Source: Microbispora triticiradicis (GTDB lineage Bacteria; Actinomycetota; Actinomycetes; Streptosporangiales; Streptosporangiaceae). From it: a stretch of DNA of 64,000 nucleotides. Positions within the stretch are counted from its first letter, which is position 1; the number at the start of each line of letters is the position of its first letter. The stretch is taken from the NCBI GenBank assembly GCA_003260025.2, contig QFZU02000025.1, forward strand, positions 1 to 64,000, in the 5' to 3' direction. Made by a program: the position numbers and the translations under genes. Positions 32,983 through 40,800 of the stretch are shown in pieces. A model generated the notes under the pieces. It saw only the letters and a program-made list of their open reading frames with translations, was not told the DNA's origin and ran no database searches.

Positions 32983-33828
32983 TCAGCGGGCTTCGAGGTT
33001 GCCGTGTGCCTCGATTGAGAGGTCCTGCCAGTCGGCCCAGGTCTTGAGCCGGTCGGCGTAGGCCCGCTCGATCAGTGGGTGGAAGCCCTTGCCGAACAGC
33101 ACCCGCACCGGCGGGTTGGCGGAGTCCACGAGCTTCAGCAGTGCCTGCGCCGCGGCGGCCGGGTCGCCTGCGGGCATCTTCCCTGTCATCGCCCCGAGGT
33201 GCTGACGGAGACCGTCGTAGGCCGGGTCGGGCTTGGCCATGTGGCCGTTGGCGAGCGGGTCGGGGTTGTGGCCGTCCCGGGTGGCGAAGCCGCCGGGCTC
33301 GATGATGGTCACCTTGACGCCGAACTCGGCGACCTCGCCGGCGAGCGCCTCGTTCAGGCCCTCCAGGGCCCACTTAGAGGCGTGGTACGCGCCGCCGAGC
33401 GGCATCGCGATGACCCCGGCGGCCGAGGAAAGCTGGATGATGTGCCCCGAGCGCTGCTCGCGCAGGTACGGCAGCGCGGCCTGGACCACCCACACCGCGC
33501 CGAACAGATTGGTCTCGAGCTGGTCGCGCAGTTCCTGTTCTGTAAGTTCTTCGACCGCGCCGATCTGGGCGTAGCCGGCGTTGTTCACGATGACGTCGAG
33601 CCGGCCGAAGTGCTCCTTGGCGCGCTTCACGCTCTCGAAGACGGTGGCCCTGTCGGTCACGTCCATTTCCAGTGGAAGCACCGCGTCTCCATAGGTGTCG
33701 GCCAGCGCCTGCAGGCTCGCGGTGTTCCGAGCGGTGGCAGCGACCTTGTCGCCGCGCGCCAGGGCGGCCTCCACGAAGTTGCGGCCCAGGCCGCGGGACG
33801 AGCCGGTGACGAACCAAACCTTCTGCAT
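32983..33828 (-). CDS. SDR-family oxidoreductase, partner of the ECF41 sigma factor
   Basis: Classical SDR of 281 residues: WFVTGSSRGLGRNFVEAAL carries the TGxxxGxG cofactor motif (residues 8-15), DVIVNNAGYAQIGA follows, and Ser plus YHASK form the active site. AAGGAG precedes ATG 33828. The gene is divergent from an ECF41-type sigma factor, whose known targets are adjacent oxidoreductase, decarboxylase or epimerase genes. An ECF41-like promoter lies 43 bases upstream of its start. Substrate unknown; possibly detoxification of a reactive carbonyl. Confidence 0.9.
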   Translation of the reverse strand: MQKVWFVTGSSRGLGRNFVEAALARGDKVAATARNTASLQALADTYGDAVLPLEMDVTDRATVFESVKRAKEHFGRLDVIVNNAGYAQIGAVEELTEQELRDQLETNLFGAVWVVQAALPYLREQRSGHIIQLSSAAGVIAMPLGGAYHASKWALEGLNEALAGEVAEFGVKVTIIEPGGFATRDGHNPDPLANGHMAKPDPAYDGLRQHLGAMTGKMPAGDPAAAAQALLKLVDSANPPVRVLFGKGFHPLIERAYADRLKTWADWQDLSIEAHGNLEAR

Positions 33829-33870
33829 GGTGTGCTCCTTGTTGCCGCTTTCAGCCGTTACAACCCCCTG

Positions 33871-33898
33871 GACGAGATAGCCCGGCAGAGATGTGAGA
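33871..33898 (-). promoter_or_regulatory. ECF41-type promoter of the SDR gene
   Basis: On the minus strand TCTCACA (33898-33892), a 17-base spacer and CGTC (33874-33871) match the described ECF41 consensus TGTCACA-N16/17-CGTC with one mismatch. Transcription would begin about 36 bases before the SDR start codon. Confidence 0.65.
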
Positions 33899-33953
33899 TC
33901 GCCCGAGTGTGACCTGCGACACCATGTCACCTTTATCCTGATTGGTGATATCA

Positions 33954-34889
33954 ATGGTCGGCGTGAGTCGCGTCGAGGACTTCCAGGAACTGAGGCCGCT
34001 GCTTTTCGCGATCGCCTACCGCATTCTGGGCAGCGTGAGCGAGGCCGAGGACGCCGTCCAGGAGGCCTGGCTGCGCTACGAAGGTTCCCCGGCCCAGCCC
34101 GAGTCACCCAAGGCCTTCCTGTCGGCCACGGTGACGCGGATCTCGATCGACGTGCTGCGCTCGGCCCGCGTCCGGCGCGAGGCTTACGTCGGGCCATGGT
34201 TCCCCGAACCGCTGCTGACCGACCCCTACCAGGACCCGGAGCGGTCGGCGGAGCTGTCCGATTCGTTGTCGATGGCGGCGCTGATCCTGCTGGAGCGGCT
34301 CAGCCCGCTCGAGCGTGCGGTCTTCGTGCTCCGCGAGGTGTTCGCCTTCAGCTACCGGGAGATCGCCGCCGCGGTGGAGCGGTCGGAGGCGGCCTGCCGC
34401 CAGCTCGCGGTGCAGGCACGCCGTCACATGGACGCGGGCCGGCCCCGCTTCGAGGCGGATCGCCGGGCCCGCGAGCAGCTCGCCGGGAGGTTCTTCCATG
34501 CGATGAGGGAGGGGGACGTCACAGGGCTGCAGGAACTGCTGGCCGCCGACGTCCAGCTGGTCAACGACGGCGCCGGCAAGATCGGGAGTACGATCCCCCT
34601 CTTCGGCGTCGCGAAGGTCGCCCGGGTGCTGTCCGTCGCCATCCCGCCGTTCGCCCAGATCGGCGCGGTGCTGGAGGCGCACGAGGTGAACGGCCAGCCG
34701 GGTGCGATCATCCGCGACCGAGACGGTCACATCTTCAACGTCTGGACGCTCGACATCCTGGACGGACGCATCCAGACCATCCGCTCGATCGTCAATCCCG
34801 ATAAGCTCGCTCACCTAGGCCCCGTCGCCGACGCCCACGCGGTCATCCGCGAGAAGAAGCAGACCCGCCGCGACCAGCAGACGCCATGA
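33954..34889 (+). CDS. ECF41-family RNA polymerase sigma factor
   Basis: The 311-residue protein has sigma region 2 (FAIAYRILGSVSEAEDAVQEAWLRY), region 4 (LSPLERAVFVLREVFAFSYREIAAAVERSEAACRQLAVQARRH), and between them WFPEPLL, a variant of the WLPEP hallmark of ECF41. The C-terminal ~110 residues are a SnoaL-like domain ending with NPDKLAHLG, the second hallmark. In ECF41 proteins this domain acts in place of a separate anti-sigma factor. ATG 33954 is chosen; GTG 33942 would add four residues. No ECF41 promoter is visible ahead of its own start, so it is probably not self-activated. Confidence 0.9.
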   Translation: MVGVSRVEDFQELRPLLFAIAYRILGSVSEAEDAVQEAWLRYEGSPAQPESPKAFLSATVTRISIDVLRSARVRREAYVGPWFPEPLLTDPYQDPERSAELSDSLSMAALILLERLSPLERAVFVLREVFAFSYREIAAAVERSEAACRQLAVQARRHMDAGRPRFEADRRAREQLAGRFFHAMREGDVTGLQELLAADVQLVNDGAGKIGSTIPLFGVAKVARVLSVAIPPFAQIGAVLEAHEVNGQPGAIIRDRDGHIFNVWTLDILDGRIQTIRSIVNPDKLAHLGPVADAHAVIREKKQTRRDQQTP

Positions 34890-34969
34890 TGGGCGGCACG
34901 CGGGTCGGCCGGGCGGAGTCCCGCAAGGCGCTCAATGACGACTGGCAGGTCAACTCGGATATCGCAATC

Positions 34970-35653
34970 TCAGCTGGTCCATTGAGCCCTTTTTAATCCT
35001 GAGTAGGGGTCGGCTTCGACGGCGTGCAGGACGAGGACGGCCTGCACGATCGTGGTGGCCCGGCGAGGACAGCAGCGGAGCTTGGCCAGGACCTTCCACG
35101 TCTTCAGAGTCGCGATGGCGCGTTCGCCGAGGGCTCGGATGCGGGCGTGGGCACGGTTGACGTCCTTCTGCCCGCGTGACAGCCGCGGCCGGTGCCAGTG
35201 GCGCTTGAACGGGGTGCGGACCGTGCCACCTGCGCCTTGGTAGCCCTTGTCGGCGAAGGTCAGCACGCCGTTGGCCGTCAGTGCGTCGATCAGACCCACG
35301 ATCCGGGCTGCGCTCAGGTCGTGCACCGCGCCGGGAAGAGCAGGAGAGGCCCAGACCAGGCGGCCGGCGGGATCGGCGAGGGCCTGGACGTTCATCCCAT
35401 GGCGCTTGTGCTTGCCGGAGTAGTACGGCTTCTGGCCGGTGGCCAGGCGGGTGTAAGTGTCGCCGTTGCGCAGGTGGGCCAGCACCAGTAACGCCTGTTG
35501 CCCGGGGTTCAGGCGCCGCCACCGGCTGCGGTGTTCGGCGCGGTGGGAGCAGATGAGCTCGGCCAGACGGGCAAGGGTGCGGTTCGACAGGGGAATCGCG
35601 GCAGGGTAAGACAGCAACGAGGCTCCCGGTTGGGGCGTTGCGCGGATCACCAC
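34970..35653 (-). mobile_element. IS5-family transposase with internal deletion
   Basis: The 227-residue frame starts with LLSYPAAIPLSNRTLARLAEL and continues RWRRLNPGQQALLVLAHLRNGDTYTRLAT, as full IS5-group transposases do. It then jumps in frame straight to QKPYYSGKHKRHGMNVQALADPAGRL. About 55-60 residues, including the helix-turn-helix and the first catalytic Asp (the LLDGT region), are missing. The second Asp (TFADKGYQG) and the Glu region (HARIRALGERAIATLKTWKVL) remain. Possible terminal GAGCC repeats are at 34984 and 35625. The element cannot transpose alone. It interrupts another ORF at its right end. Confidence 0.8.
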
Positions 35654-35975
35654 CGGTGAGCCAGTCGGCGTTACATGCCTCAGTGATTCGGTTGAATCCA
35701 GCCATCCAGTCGTACCCGAGTTTCATCGGCCGGCCACCCTCCGGGGTGAAAATCACGACGCCGCTGATGCTGGGGCCCGGAGTTCCGTCTCCGACGTACC
35801 GAAGGGTGCCGAAGGCGATCTTGGGTCTCTCGGTCGCGATGCCCGGCCAGAGCTGATGGATCGTGGTGGCCTTGGTGCCGTAATAGGCGATGCGGACCAG
35901 CGTCGGTCCGAGAGTGAAAACGAAGGCGAGGTCACTGGAAGCACATGCGGTCTTGCCGAGGCCCTTGGCGCTCAT
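35627..35975 (-). pseudogene. ORF fragment interrupted by the IS element
   Basis: From ATG 35975 the minus strand encodes about 115 residues with protein-like composition (SDLAFVFTLGPTLVRIAYYG, then GVVIFTPEGGRPMKLGYDWMAGF) before the frame enters the IS sequence near 35626. No homology is evident to me. The front may also be cut, because DNA just upstream belongs to an unrelated recombinase fragment on the other strand. Confidence 0.45.
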
Positions 35976-36013
35976 GGCGTATTTGCCGCCGTTATCCCGT
36001 CTGGGACAGCAGC

Positions 36014-36181
36014 GTGTTCACCGTGACAAAGTTCGACCGGTTCGCCCGCAACATGGCTGAGGCCAACGACATCCTGACGAGCCTGTCTGGCCGGGGCGTC
36101 CTGTTCGGCGTCGGCATGACCATCCACGACTGGAGCGACCCGTGCGGCCAACTGTTCCTTCAGACCCTTGCGGAGACCTGA
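36014..36181 (+). pseudogene. Serine recombinase (resolvase) fragment
   Basis: A 55-residue piece reads VFTVTKFDRFARNMAEAND, then ILTSLSGRGVLFGVGMTIHDW and SDPCGQLFLQTLAET-stop. This matches the middle of the resolvase catalytic domain (V-T-K-L-D-R-L-A-R..., DP-x-G-x-L). The N-terminal catalytic Ser and the DNA-binding end are both missing. It is a dead relic of a Tn3-type or phage recombinase. Confidence 0.7.
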
Positions 36182-36301
36182 GCACCAGCGCCCTGACCTG
36201 TGGATCAGTCACAGCTGGCGGCTGGTGGTAGCTGCCTTGCCGGTAGTGAGCCCAGAATCCTCAGTGGCCAGGCGTTTATCGCAGGCTGGGATCACGAGAC
36301 G

Positions 36302-37243
36302 TTAGGCGTCATCCCGCTTGTCCAGCCAGTTGAGAATGGCCTGGTTTGTTTCTTCGGGTTTTTCCTGCTGGATCCAGTGGCCGCAGTCCAGGCAGACCAC
36401 TTCCACGTTGGGCACGAACTCTGCCAGGTTTTCCGACCTCGCGACCGGGTCCCGGTCGCCGTAGATCACGAGGGCGGGCTGGTGGATGATCGAGTCCACG
36501 TCCGCCAGGAGGCGCCAGTTGCGGTCGAGGTTCCTGTACCAGTTGATGCCGCCGGTGAATCCGGATGTTTCGAAGGCGGAGACGAGGACGGCCAGTTCGC
36601 TGTCGCTCATGATGGGTTCGCCGAGGGGTGTTTGCGCTCTGGCGAGGTTGATCAGTGCCATGCCCGGCTGAGGCTCCGGCGGCGGCTGGTTCTTCCGGTA
36701 CAGGTTGCGGAGGAACTGGGCGGTGTTGTCTTCGAATACGGCGTCGGCGACGCCCGGCTGCCGGTTGAAGTGGACGAAGTAGAAGTCGCCGCCGAGCATG
36801 TCTTCCATGAACTCGATCCACGGCTTTTCCCCGCGCTCCTGGTAGGGCAAGCTCAGGTTGATCACCTTGTTCACACGGGTGGGGTGCAGCAGGGTCAGGC
36901 CCCAGACGACGAACGCGCCCCAGTCGTGGCCGATGAAGGTGGCGTCTTGGTATCCGTAGTGGTCCAGGAGCGCGACGAGGTCACCCGACAGGTGTTCGAT
37001 GTCGTAGTCCGTCACCTCGGCCGGGCGGGAGGAGTTGCCGTAGCCGCGCTGGTTCGGGGCGATGACGTGGTAGCCGGCCGCGGCGAGGGCGGGCATCTGG
37101 TGGCGCCAGGTGAAGGCGTGGTCCGGCCAGCCGTGGCAGAGCACGATGGGCCTTCCCGCGTTCTCTCGGCCCGCTTCGAAGACTTCGAGTTCCACACCGT
37201 TGACCGGAATGAGGGTGGGCTTGGGGAAATCGGTTGAGGTCAT
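36302..37243 (-). CDS. Epoxide hydrolase-like alpha/beta hydrolase
   Basis: The 313-residue protein shows HGWP (oxyanion region, residues 37-40), the nucleophile Asp107 in GHDWGA, the acid in YGDRD and the catalytic His in CGHWIQQE. Asp as nucleophile with HGWP separates epoxide hydrolases from esterases. It is also close to haloalkane dehalogenases, but the motif set favours epoxide hydrolysis. Divergent from a WYL regulator, with a perfect operator-like palindrome between the two starts. Confidence 0.88.
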   Translation of the reverse strand: MTSTDFPKPTLIPVNGVELEVFEAGRENAGRPIVLCHGWPDHAFTWRHQMPALAAAGYHVIAPNQRGYGNSSRPAEVTDYDIEHLSGDLVALLDHYGYQDATFIGHDWGAFVVWGLTLLHPTRVNKVINLSLPYQERGEKPWIEFMEDMLGGDFYFVHFNRQPGVADAVFEDNTAQFLRNLYRKNQPPPEPQPGMALINLARAQTPLGEPIMSDSELAVLVSAFETSGFTGGINWYRNLDRNWRLLADVDSIIHQPALVIYGDRDPVARSENLAEFVPNVEVVCLDCGHWIQQEKPEETNQAILNWLDKRDDA

Positions 37244-37261
37244 GGCGCCATCCTGACGCCG

Positions 37262-37286
37262 AAACCGGTCACCTCATGACCGGTTT
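37262..37286. promoter_or_regulatory. 10-5-10 inverted repeat between hydrolase and WYL genes
   Basis: AAACCGGTCA and TGACCGGTTT are perfect inverted repeats separated by CCTCA. The element sits 18 bases from the hydrolase start and 13 bases before the regulator start, where a dimeric repressor could block both. Confidence 0.75.
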
Positions 37287-37299
37287 GTGTGGGAGTTTT

Positions 37300-38253
37300 A
37301 TGGGCGTGCGAACCGACCGGCTGGTGGCCGTCCTCCTCATGCTGCAACGGCGTGAGCAGGTGACAGCGGCAGAGGTCGCCCGGGAGCTGGAGGTCTCCGA
37401 GCGCACCGCCCGCCGCGACCTCGACGCCCTGGCCATGGCCGGGGTGCCCGTGTACTCCACGCAGGGACGGGGCGGCGGCTGGCGCCTGGTGGGCGGCGCC
37501 CGTACCGACCTGTCCGGGTTGACCGCAGGTGAGGCCCGCGCCCTGTTCCTGGTCGCCGGCCCGGCCTCGGCCGCGACCCCGGCCGTGAAAGCAGCCCTGC
37601 GCAAACTCGTCCACGCCCTGCCGGAACCCTTCCGCGCCCAAGCCGAAGCAGCAGCAGCATCCTTGGTCATGGACCCGCGACGATGGGGGTCGAGCCGGGT
37701 CGAGCACCGACCACCTCGCTTCCTCGACGACCTCCAGGACGCGGTGATCCGCGGCGTCCAGGTGCGGCTCGGCTATGTCGATAGCAAAGGCGCCGAAACC
37801 GAGAGGACCGTCCACCCGCTGGGCATCGTCGCCAAAGGCCCGGCGTGGTATCTCGTCTCCCACACCGAGACCGGCCGACGGACCTTCCGCATCGACCGCG
37901 TGACATCCGCCGACCCGACCGGCGATCCCGTGCACCGGCCCGAGGACTTCGACCTCGCCCAGAGCTGGCGCGAGATCGCCGACGAGATCGACCGCAGACG
38001 AACACCTCTGGAGGTCCAGGCCGTCTGCGCGCCCCACGCCATAGGCATTCTCCGGATCGGGTTCGGCGACCGACTCGAAGTCGGAGGCACCACGACCGAC
38101 GGACGCATCGACGTCGTGATCCGCGGCCATGACGACTACACCCTCGCCGGCGAAGTCGCCGGGCTGGTCGAATGGCTCGAAGTGACCGGCCCTCCGGGTG
38201 TGCGAGACCACCTGGCCTCGATCGGCAACGCGCTCGTCGAGCGATACAGCTGA
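37300..38253 (+). CDS. WYL-domain transcriptional regulator
   Basis: From ATG 37300 (GGGAG upstream) the protein is 317 residues. An HTH_11-type helix-turn-helix opens it (RTDRLVAVLLMLQRREQVTAAEVARELEVSERTARRDLDALAMAGVPVYST). The WYL ligand domain follows (RLGYVDSKGAETERTVHPLGIVAKGPAWYLVSHTETGRRTFRIDRV) and a C-terminal WCX-like extension ends it. WYL proteins bind nucleotides or small ligands, and in this class they usually repress a divergent neighbour. The longer frame from 37234 lies within the promoter and is not used. Confidence 0.88.
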   Translation: MGVRTDRLVAVLLMLQRREQVTAAEVARELEVSERTARRDLDALAMAGVPVYSTQGRGGGWRLVGGARTDLSGLTAGEARALFLVAGPASAATPAVKAALRKLVHALPEPFRAQAEAAAASLVMDPRRWGSSRVEHRPPRFLDDLQDAVIRGVQVRLGYVDSKGAETERTVHPLGIVAKGPAWYLVSHTETGRRTFRIDRVTSADPTGDPVHRPEDFDLAQSWREIADEIDRRRTPLEVQAVCAPHAIGILRIGFGDRLEVGGTTTDGRIDVVIRGHDDYTLAGEVAGLVEWLEVTGPPGVRDHLASIGNALVERYS

Positions 38254-38435
38254 CGCCGGCACGGGCGCTCAGCCCACGTGCTGAGCATGCTCGACGAGCA
38301 TGATTCGATCGCGGGAAGGTACTGCCGATCGCCTTTCCGTCATCTTCCTGCGATGCCCACGGTTCAGCGAAGCGCAGGTACGCCGACGCGACCTGCAGCT
38401 GTCGCACTTCTCGGACCGTGCACCAGCGGAGATCT

Positions 38436-39137
38436 TCACGCTTCTTGAAGCGGACCAGACGGAGTTTCGAGAGCACAGTTCTGGTGAACAACGTGGATTC
38501 GTCTGTTCTGGCAGACATCCGGTAACGACGTCGGCGGGTGCGTCGGCCTGGCTCGCTGAGGGTGGATCGTCTCGTGCCGGGCCAGCATCGCCACGTACTC
38601 GGCGATCTTCCGGGTGCGCGTCTCGGCCCGCTTGACGGCATTGACCCGGCTGATGAGAGCGAAGCGGTTGGTCTTGGTGAGCACCTCGAACATCGCCTGC
38701 GCCGCTGGGTCGGCGGCGATCGCGGCTCGCAGGTCGGCCGGGACCTCCGCTTCCGACGGCGGTGCGTAGGCGGCCGTCCACCGCCCGTCGGCCTTCGCGG
38801 CTTCCACCGCGGCACGGCCAGCGGGCAGCATCAGGCCGGCCGCCTCCAACCGGGCCACGTTGGCGACGTTGCGCTGCGACCAGACGCTGCGGGACCGGCG
38901 CGGGGTGAACCGTCTCCAGGAACTCTCCTCGTCGCGCTTGCGGGCCTGCCCGTCGATCCAGCCGAAGCACAGTGCCTCATCGACCGCCTGCTGCCAGGTC
39001 AGCGTGGTGACGGAGCCACCCTTCCTGGTCAGGGCGAGCCACACGCCAGGAGAGGCAGTGTGGTTGCCCAGCAGCCACGCGCGCAGCGCCGCGCTGTCAG
39101 CCACGATCAACTCGTCCAGTTCGGTTCCGGTCACCAC
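38436..39137 (-). CDS. YdeI/OmpD-associated family protein, possibly with altered C-terminus
   Basis: Residues 1-190 match the YdeI family: ALRAWLLGNHTASPGVWLALTRKG, DEALCFGWIDGQARKRDEESSWRRFTPRRSRSVWSQRNVANVARLEAAGLMLPAG and the end helix RVNAVKRAETRTRKIAEYVAMLARHETIHPQ. Family members normally stop about here. The frame instead runs on for about 40 residues of low-quality sequence (RARPTHPPTSLPDVCQ...) to a stop at 38436. The original end may have been replaced when adjacent DNA was rearranged. Function of the family is unclear. Confidence 0.7.
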   Translation of the reverse strand: MVTGTELDELIVADSAALRAWLLGNHTASPGVWLALTRKGGSVTTLTWQQAVDEALCFGWIDGQARKRDEESSWRRFTPRRSRSVWSQRNVANVARLEAAGLMLPAGRAAVEAAKADGRWTAAYAPPSEAEVPADLRAAIAADPAAQAMFEVLTKTNRFALISRVNAVKRAETRTRKIAEYVAMLARHETIHPQRARPTHPPTSLPDVCQNRRIHVVHQNCALETPSGPLQEA

Positions 39138-39457
39138 CGCAGGCTAGTACCGCGACCCGGTGTTGCGACTGGTCCGGGGCTGGCTCGTTGGGCTGGCGAC
39201 GTCGGCACCGGCGGCTCCGCCACCCTCTACCGGGCCGACCCCGCCGGCCGTGCGGAGGACCCGTCGGCGGTCGCGATGGATTCCCAGATCGACGCGACGC
39301 TGGCGCTGGCCTCGGCGATCGAGACCCCTTCACTCAGATCTCGTCATCATCCTCGGTGCCGTCGGGTCCCGCAGGTCGCGATTCATCTCTGAAAGGCCTC
39401 CACGCCGTCCACAGGACGGCCTCGACGGACAGCCGCTCTGCTTCTACGCTTCGCCGC
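39138..39457. other. Gap without clear gene
   Basis: One plus-strand frame (about 39200-39340) has coding-like pieces such as LYRADPAGRAEDPSAVAMD and QIDATLALASAIETP but no start and no recognisable family. It may be the worn remainder of a gene in this rearranged zone. Confidence 0.3.
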
Positions 39458-39688
39458 ATGGAGCCCATGGAGATTCGGATCGTTATGCCGTTCGACCAGG
39501 CCTTTCACGATCCCAGAAGCGTGGCGGCCACGGAGCGGTGTTGCAGCCAGCACGGCAAGGACTACTGCGATCAGCCGCCCGTCGCGAGCGTCTACTACCC
39601 GCCCAACGGCAGGGTCTCGGCCTGTTCGAGAGCCCTGCACGGGATCGTCGACGACGCGTTGAGCAAGTTCACCCAAGGACGGCAGTAG
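39458..39688 (+). CDS. Small Cys/His-containing orphan protein
   Basis: The 76-residue frame begins MEPMEIRIVMPFDQAF and has CCSQHGKDYCDQPP and SACSRALHGIVDD. Two adjacent Cys, a His and a further Cys could bind metal. Composition differs from antisense noise, but there is no good ribosome binding site and I know no homologue. Confidence 0.4.
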   Translation: MEPMEIRIVMPFDQAFHDPRSVAATERCCSQHGKDYCDQPPVASVYYPPNGRVSACSRALHGIVDDALSKFTQGRQ

Positions 39689-39838
39689 GCGACAGCAAGG
39701 ACCTGGCCTCCCGACGGGCGGACATGATGGGCCTGTGGATCCCAGGCGAATGGAGTCGTACTTCGACGGGCGAGCCGCCGGTTATGGGTGTCGCACACTC
39801 CCTATCGGCACGCCTCGCGCAGGTCTGCCGTACGGCGG

Positions 39839-40021
39839 TCAGGGTCCCAGCAGATGCCGCAGGATCGCGAGCCCGATCTCCAGCCCCACGACGAGGCCGA
39901 CTCCCGCGTCGGCGGTGCCCACCAGCGCGAGCGCCAGCGGCATCAGGACGGGGAACAGGGCGCGAGCCGCCCTGACCAGGGTCGGCGGCAGCGCGAACGG
40001 GACAGAAATCGTGATGGTCAT
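39839..40021 (-). CDS. Small membrane protein
   Basis: From ATG 40021 the product is 60 residues. CAGGAGG lies seven bases ahead, a perfect binding site that fixes the start. Two hydrophobic segments (ALFPVLMPLALALVGTADA and VGLVVGLEIGLAILRHLL) suggest a two-helix membrane protein or one hairpin. Function unknown. It is preceded on the same strand by two mini-ORFs, so it may end a short operon. Confidence 0.65.
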   Translation of the reverse strand: MTITISVPFALPPTLVRAARALFPVLMPLALALVGTADAGVGLVVGLEIGLAILRHLLGP

Positions 40022-40132
40022 GACGGACCTCCTGTCACGCGCCGGGAATCCGGGCACGGATGGGCACCCGTCACACGCCGGGCGGCGGGGCCGGACGCGC
40101 CTGCGCGGTCTCGGCCCGCGCGACGAGCCGGA

Positions 40133-40204
40133 TCACCTCCGGCGGAGCCCGCCGGGCGCGGGAAGGGTGACGGGACGGAACGGATGTGGACTGCCGGAAC
40201 TCAT
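40133..40204 (-). CDS. 23-residue mini-ORF with strong Shine-Dalgarno
   Basis: GAGGAGG at a good distance precedes ATG 40204; the peptide is MSSGSPHPFRPVTLP-APGGLRRR. Its stop TGA overlaps a GTG that opens a second 21-codon frame (M-I-R-L-V-A-R-A-E..., to a TGA near 40070). The junction reads GGAGGTGATCC, an exact complement of the 16S rRNA 3' end. Coupled mini-ORFs ahead of the small membrane protein gene are possible, but length alone makes this weak. Confidence 0.35.
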   Translation of the reverse strand: MSSGSPHPFRPVTLPAPGGLRRR

Positions 40205-40470
40205 CCCGACCACCTCCTCACGGTCATGGGGCGACGACCGCGCCCCTCGCCGTACCGCGTCGCGCACGCACCCCTCACGTAAGAGCTTCGGCACTGCGCG
40301 GCGTGATCCCCGCGAGCGGGGAAGCCACTTGGGGTCACCCCTTAAGCCGGGGAGACCTGTCCTGACCCGGGACGTCTCTCGACGAGGAGGGTCAGTGGCC
40401 TGTGTCCGCGCAGACGCCTCACCGAACGAGGTGCCTGCCCTTTCAGTACACCCCTGGCCAGGGCGTCCGG

Positions 40471-40719
40471 TCAAACCCGCCCGGTGTCAACCATGAGGTC
40501 CCCTTCTCCGGGCAGGGGGAAGGTCGACAGCGTGAGGTAGGAGACCCGGCCGTCCGCCATGAGGAGGGCGACCCGCTGGCCGGGACGCAGGTGTCGCAGC
40601 GGCCCGGCGTCGAACGCCTCGCGGTCGAAGGGGACGCGGGCGCCGTCGTCGAGGAGGACCACGCCCGACCGGCTCTCCGGATCGAAGCTCCGCACCGTCG
40701 CCTGCACCGTCACCCGCAC
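40471..40719 (-). CDS. OB-fold/cold-shock-like small protein
   Basis: The 82-residue protein begins at GTG 40719: MRVTVQATVRSFDPESRSGVVLLDDGARVPF, then DAGPLRHLRPGQRVALLM. This is the strand order of a cold-shock-like OB fold, though RNP1/RNP2 aromatic motifs are absent. Closely similar unnamed proteins occur across actinomycetes as far as I remember. Probably a soluble nucleic-acid or ligand binder. Divergent from the MFS gene by 81 bases. Confidence 0.7.
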   Translation of the reverse strand: MRVTVQATVRSFDPESRSGVVLLDDGARVPFDREAFDAGPLRHLRPGQRVALLMADGRVSYLTLSTFPLPGEGDLMVDTGRV

Positions 40720-40800
40720 GTCGTCAGCCTATCGCCGCGTCCCGGACCGCCGTGAAACTCCGTTGACGTCCTGATCGTGCGGGTGCCAGCATCGTCCGGC

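Noticed and set aside
38300-38520. Minus-strand frame with FTRTVLSKLRLVRFKKRED-like sequence
   Set aside because: Has some protein character but no start, no clear end and no family I can name; could be a relic. Not strong enough to list as a gene.
40291-40330. GTGATCCCCGCGAGCGGGGAA, resembling a type I-E CRISPR repeat
   Set aside because: Only one copy; no second repeat at spacer distance and no cas genes. It is probably a chance GC hairpin.
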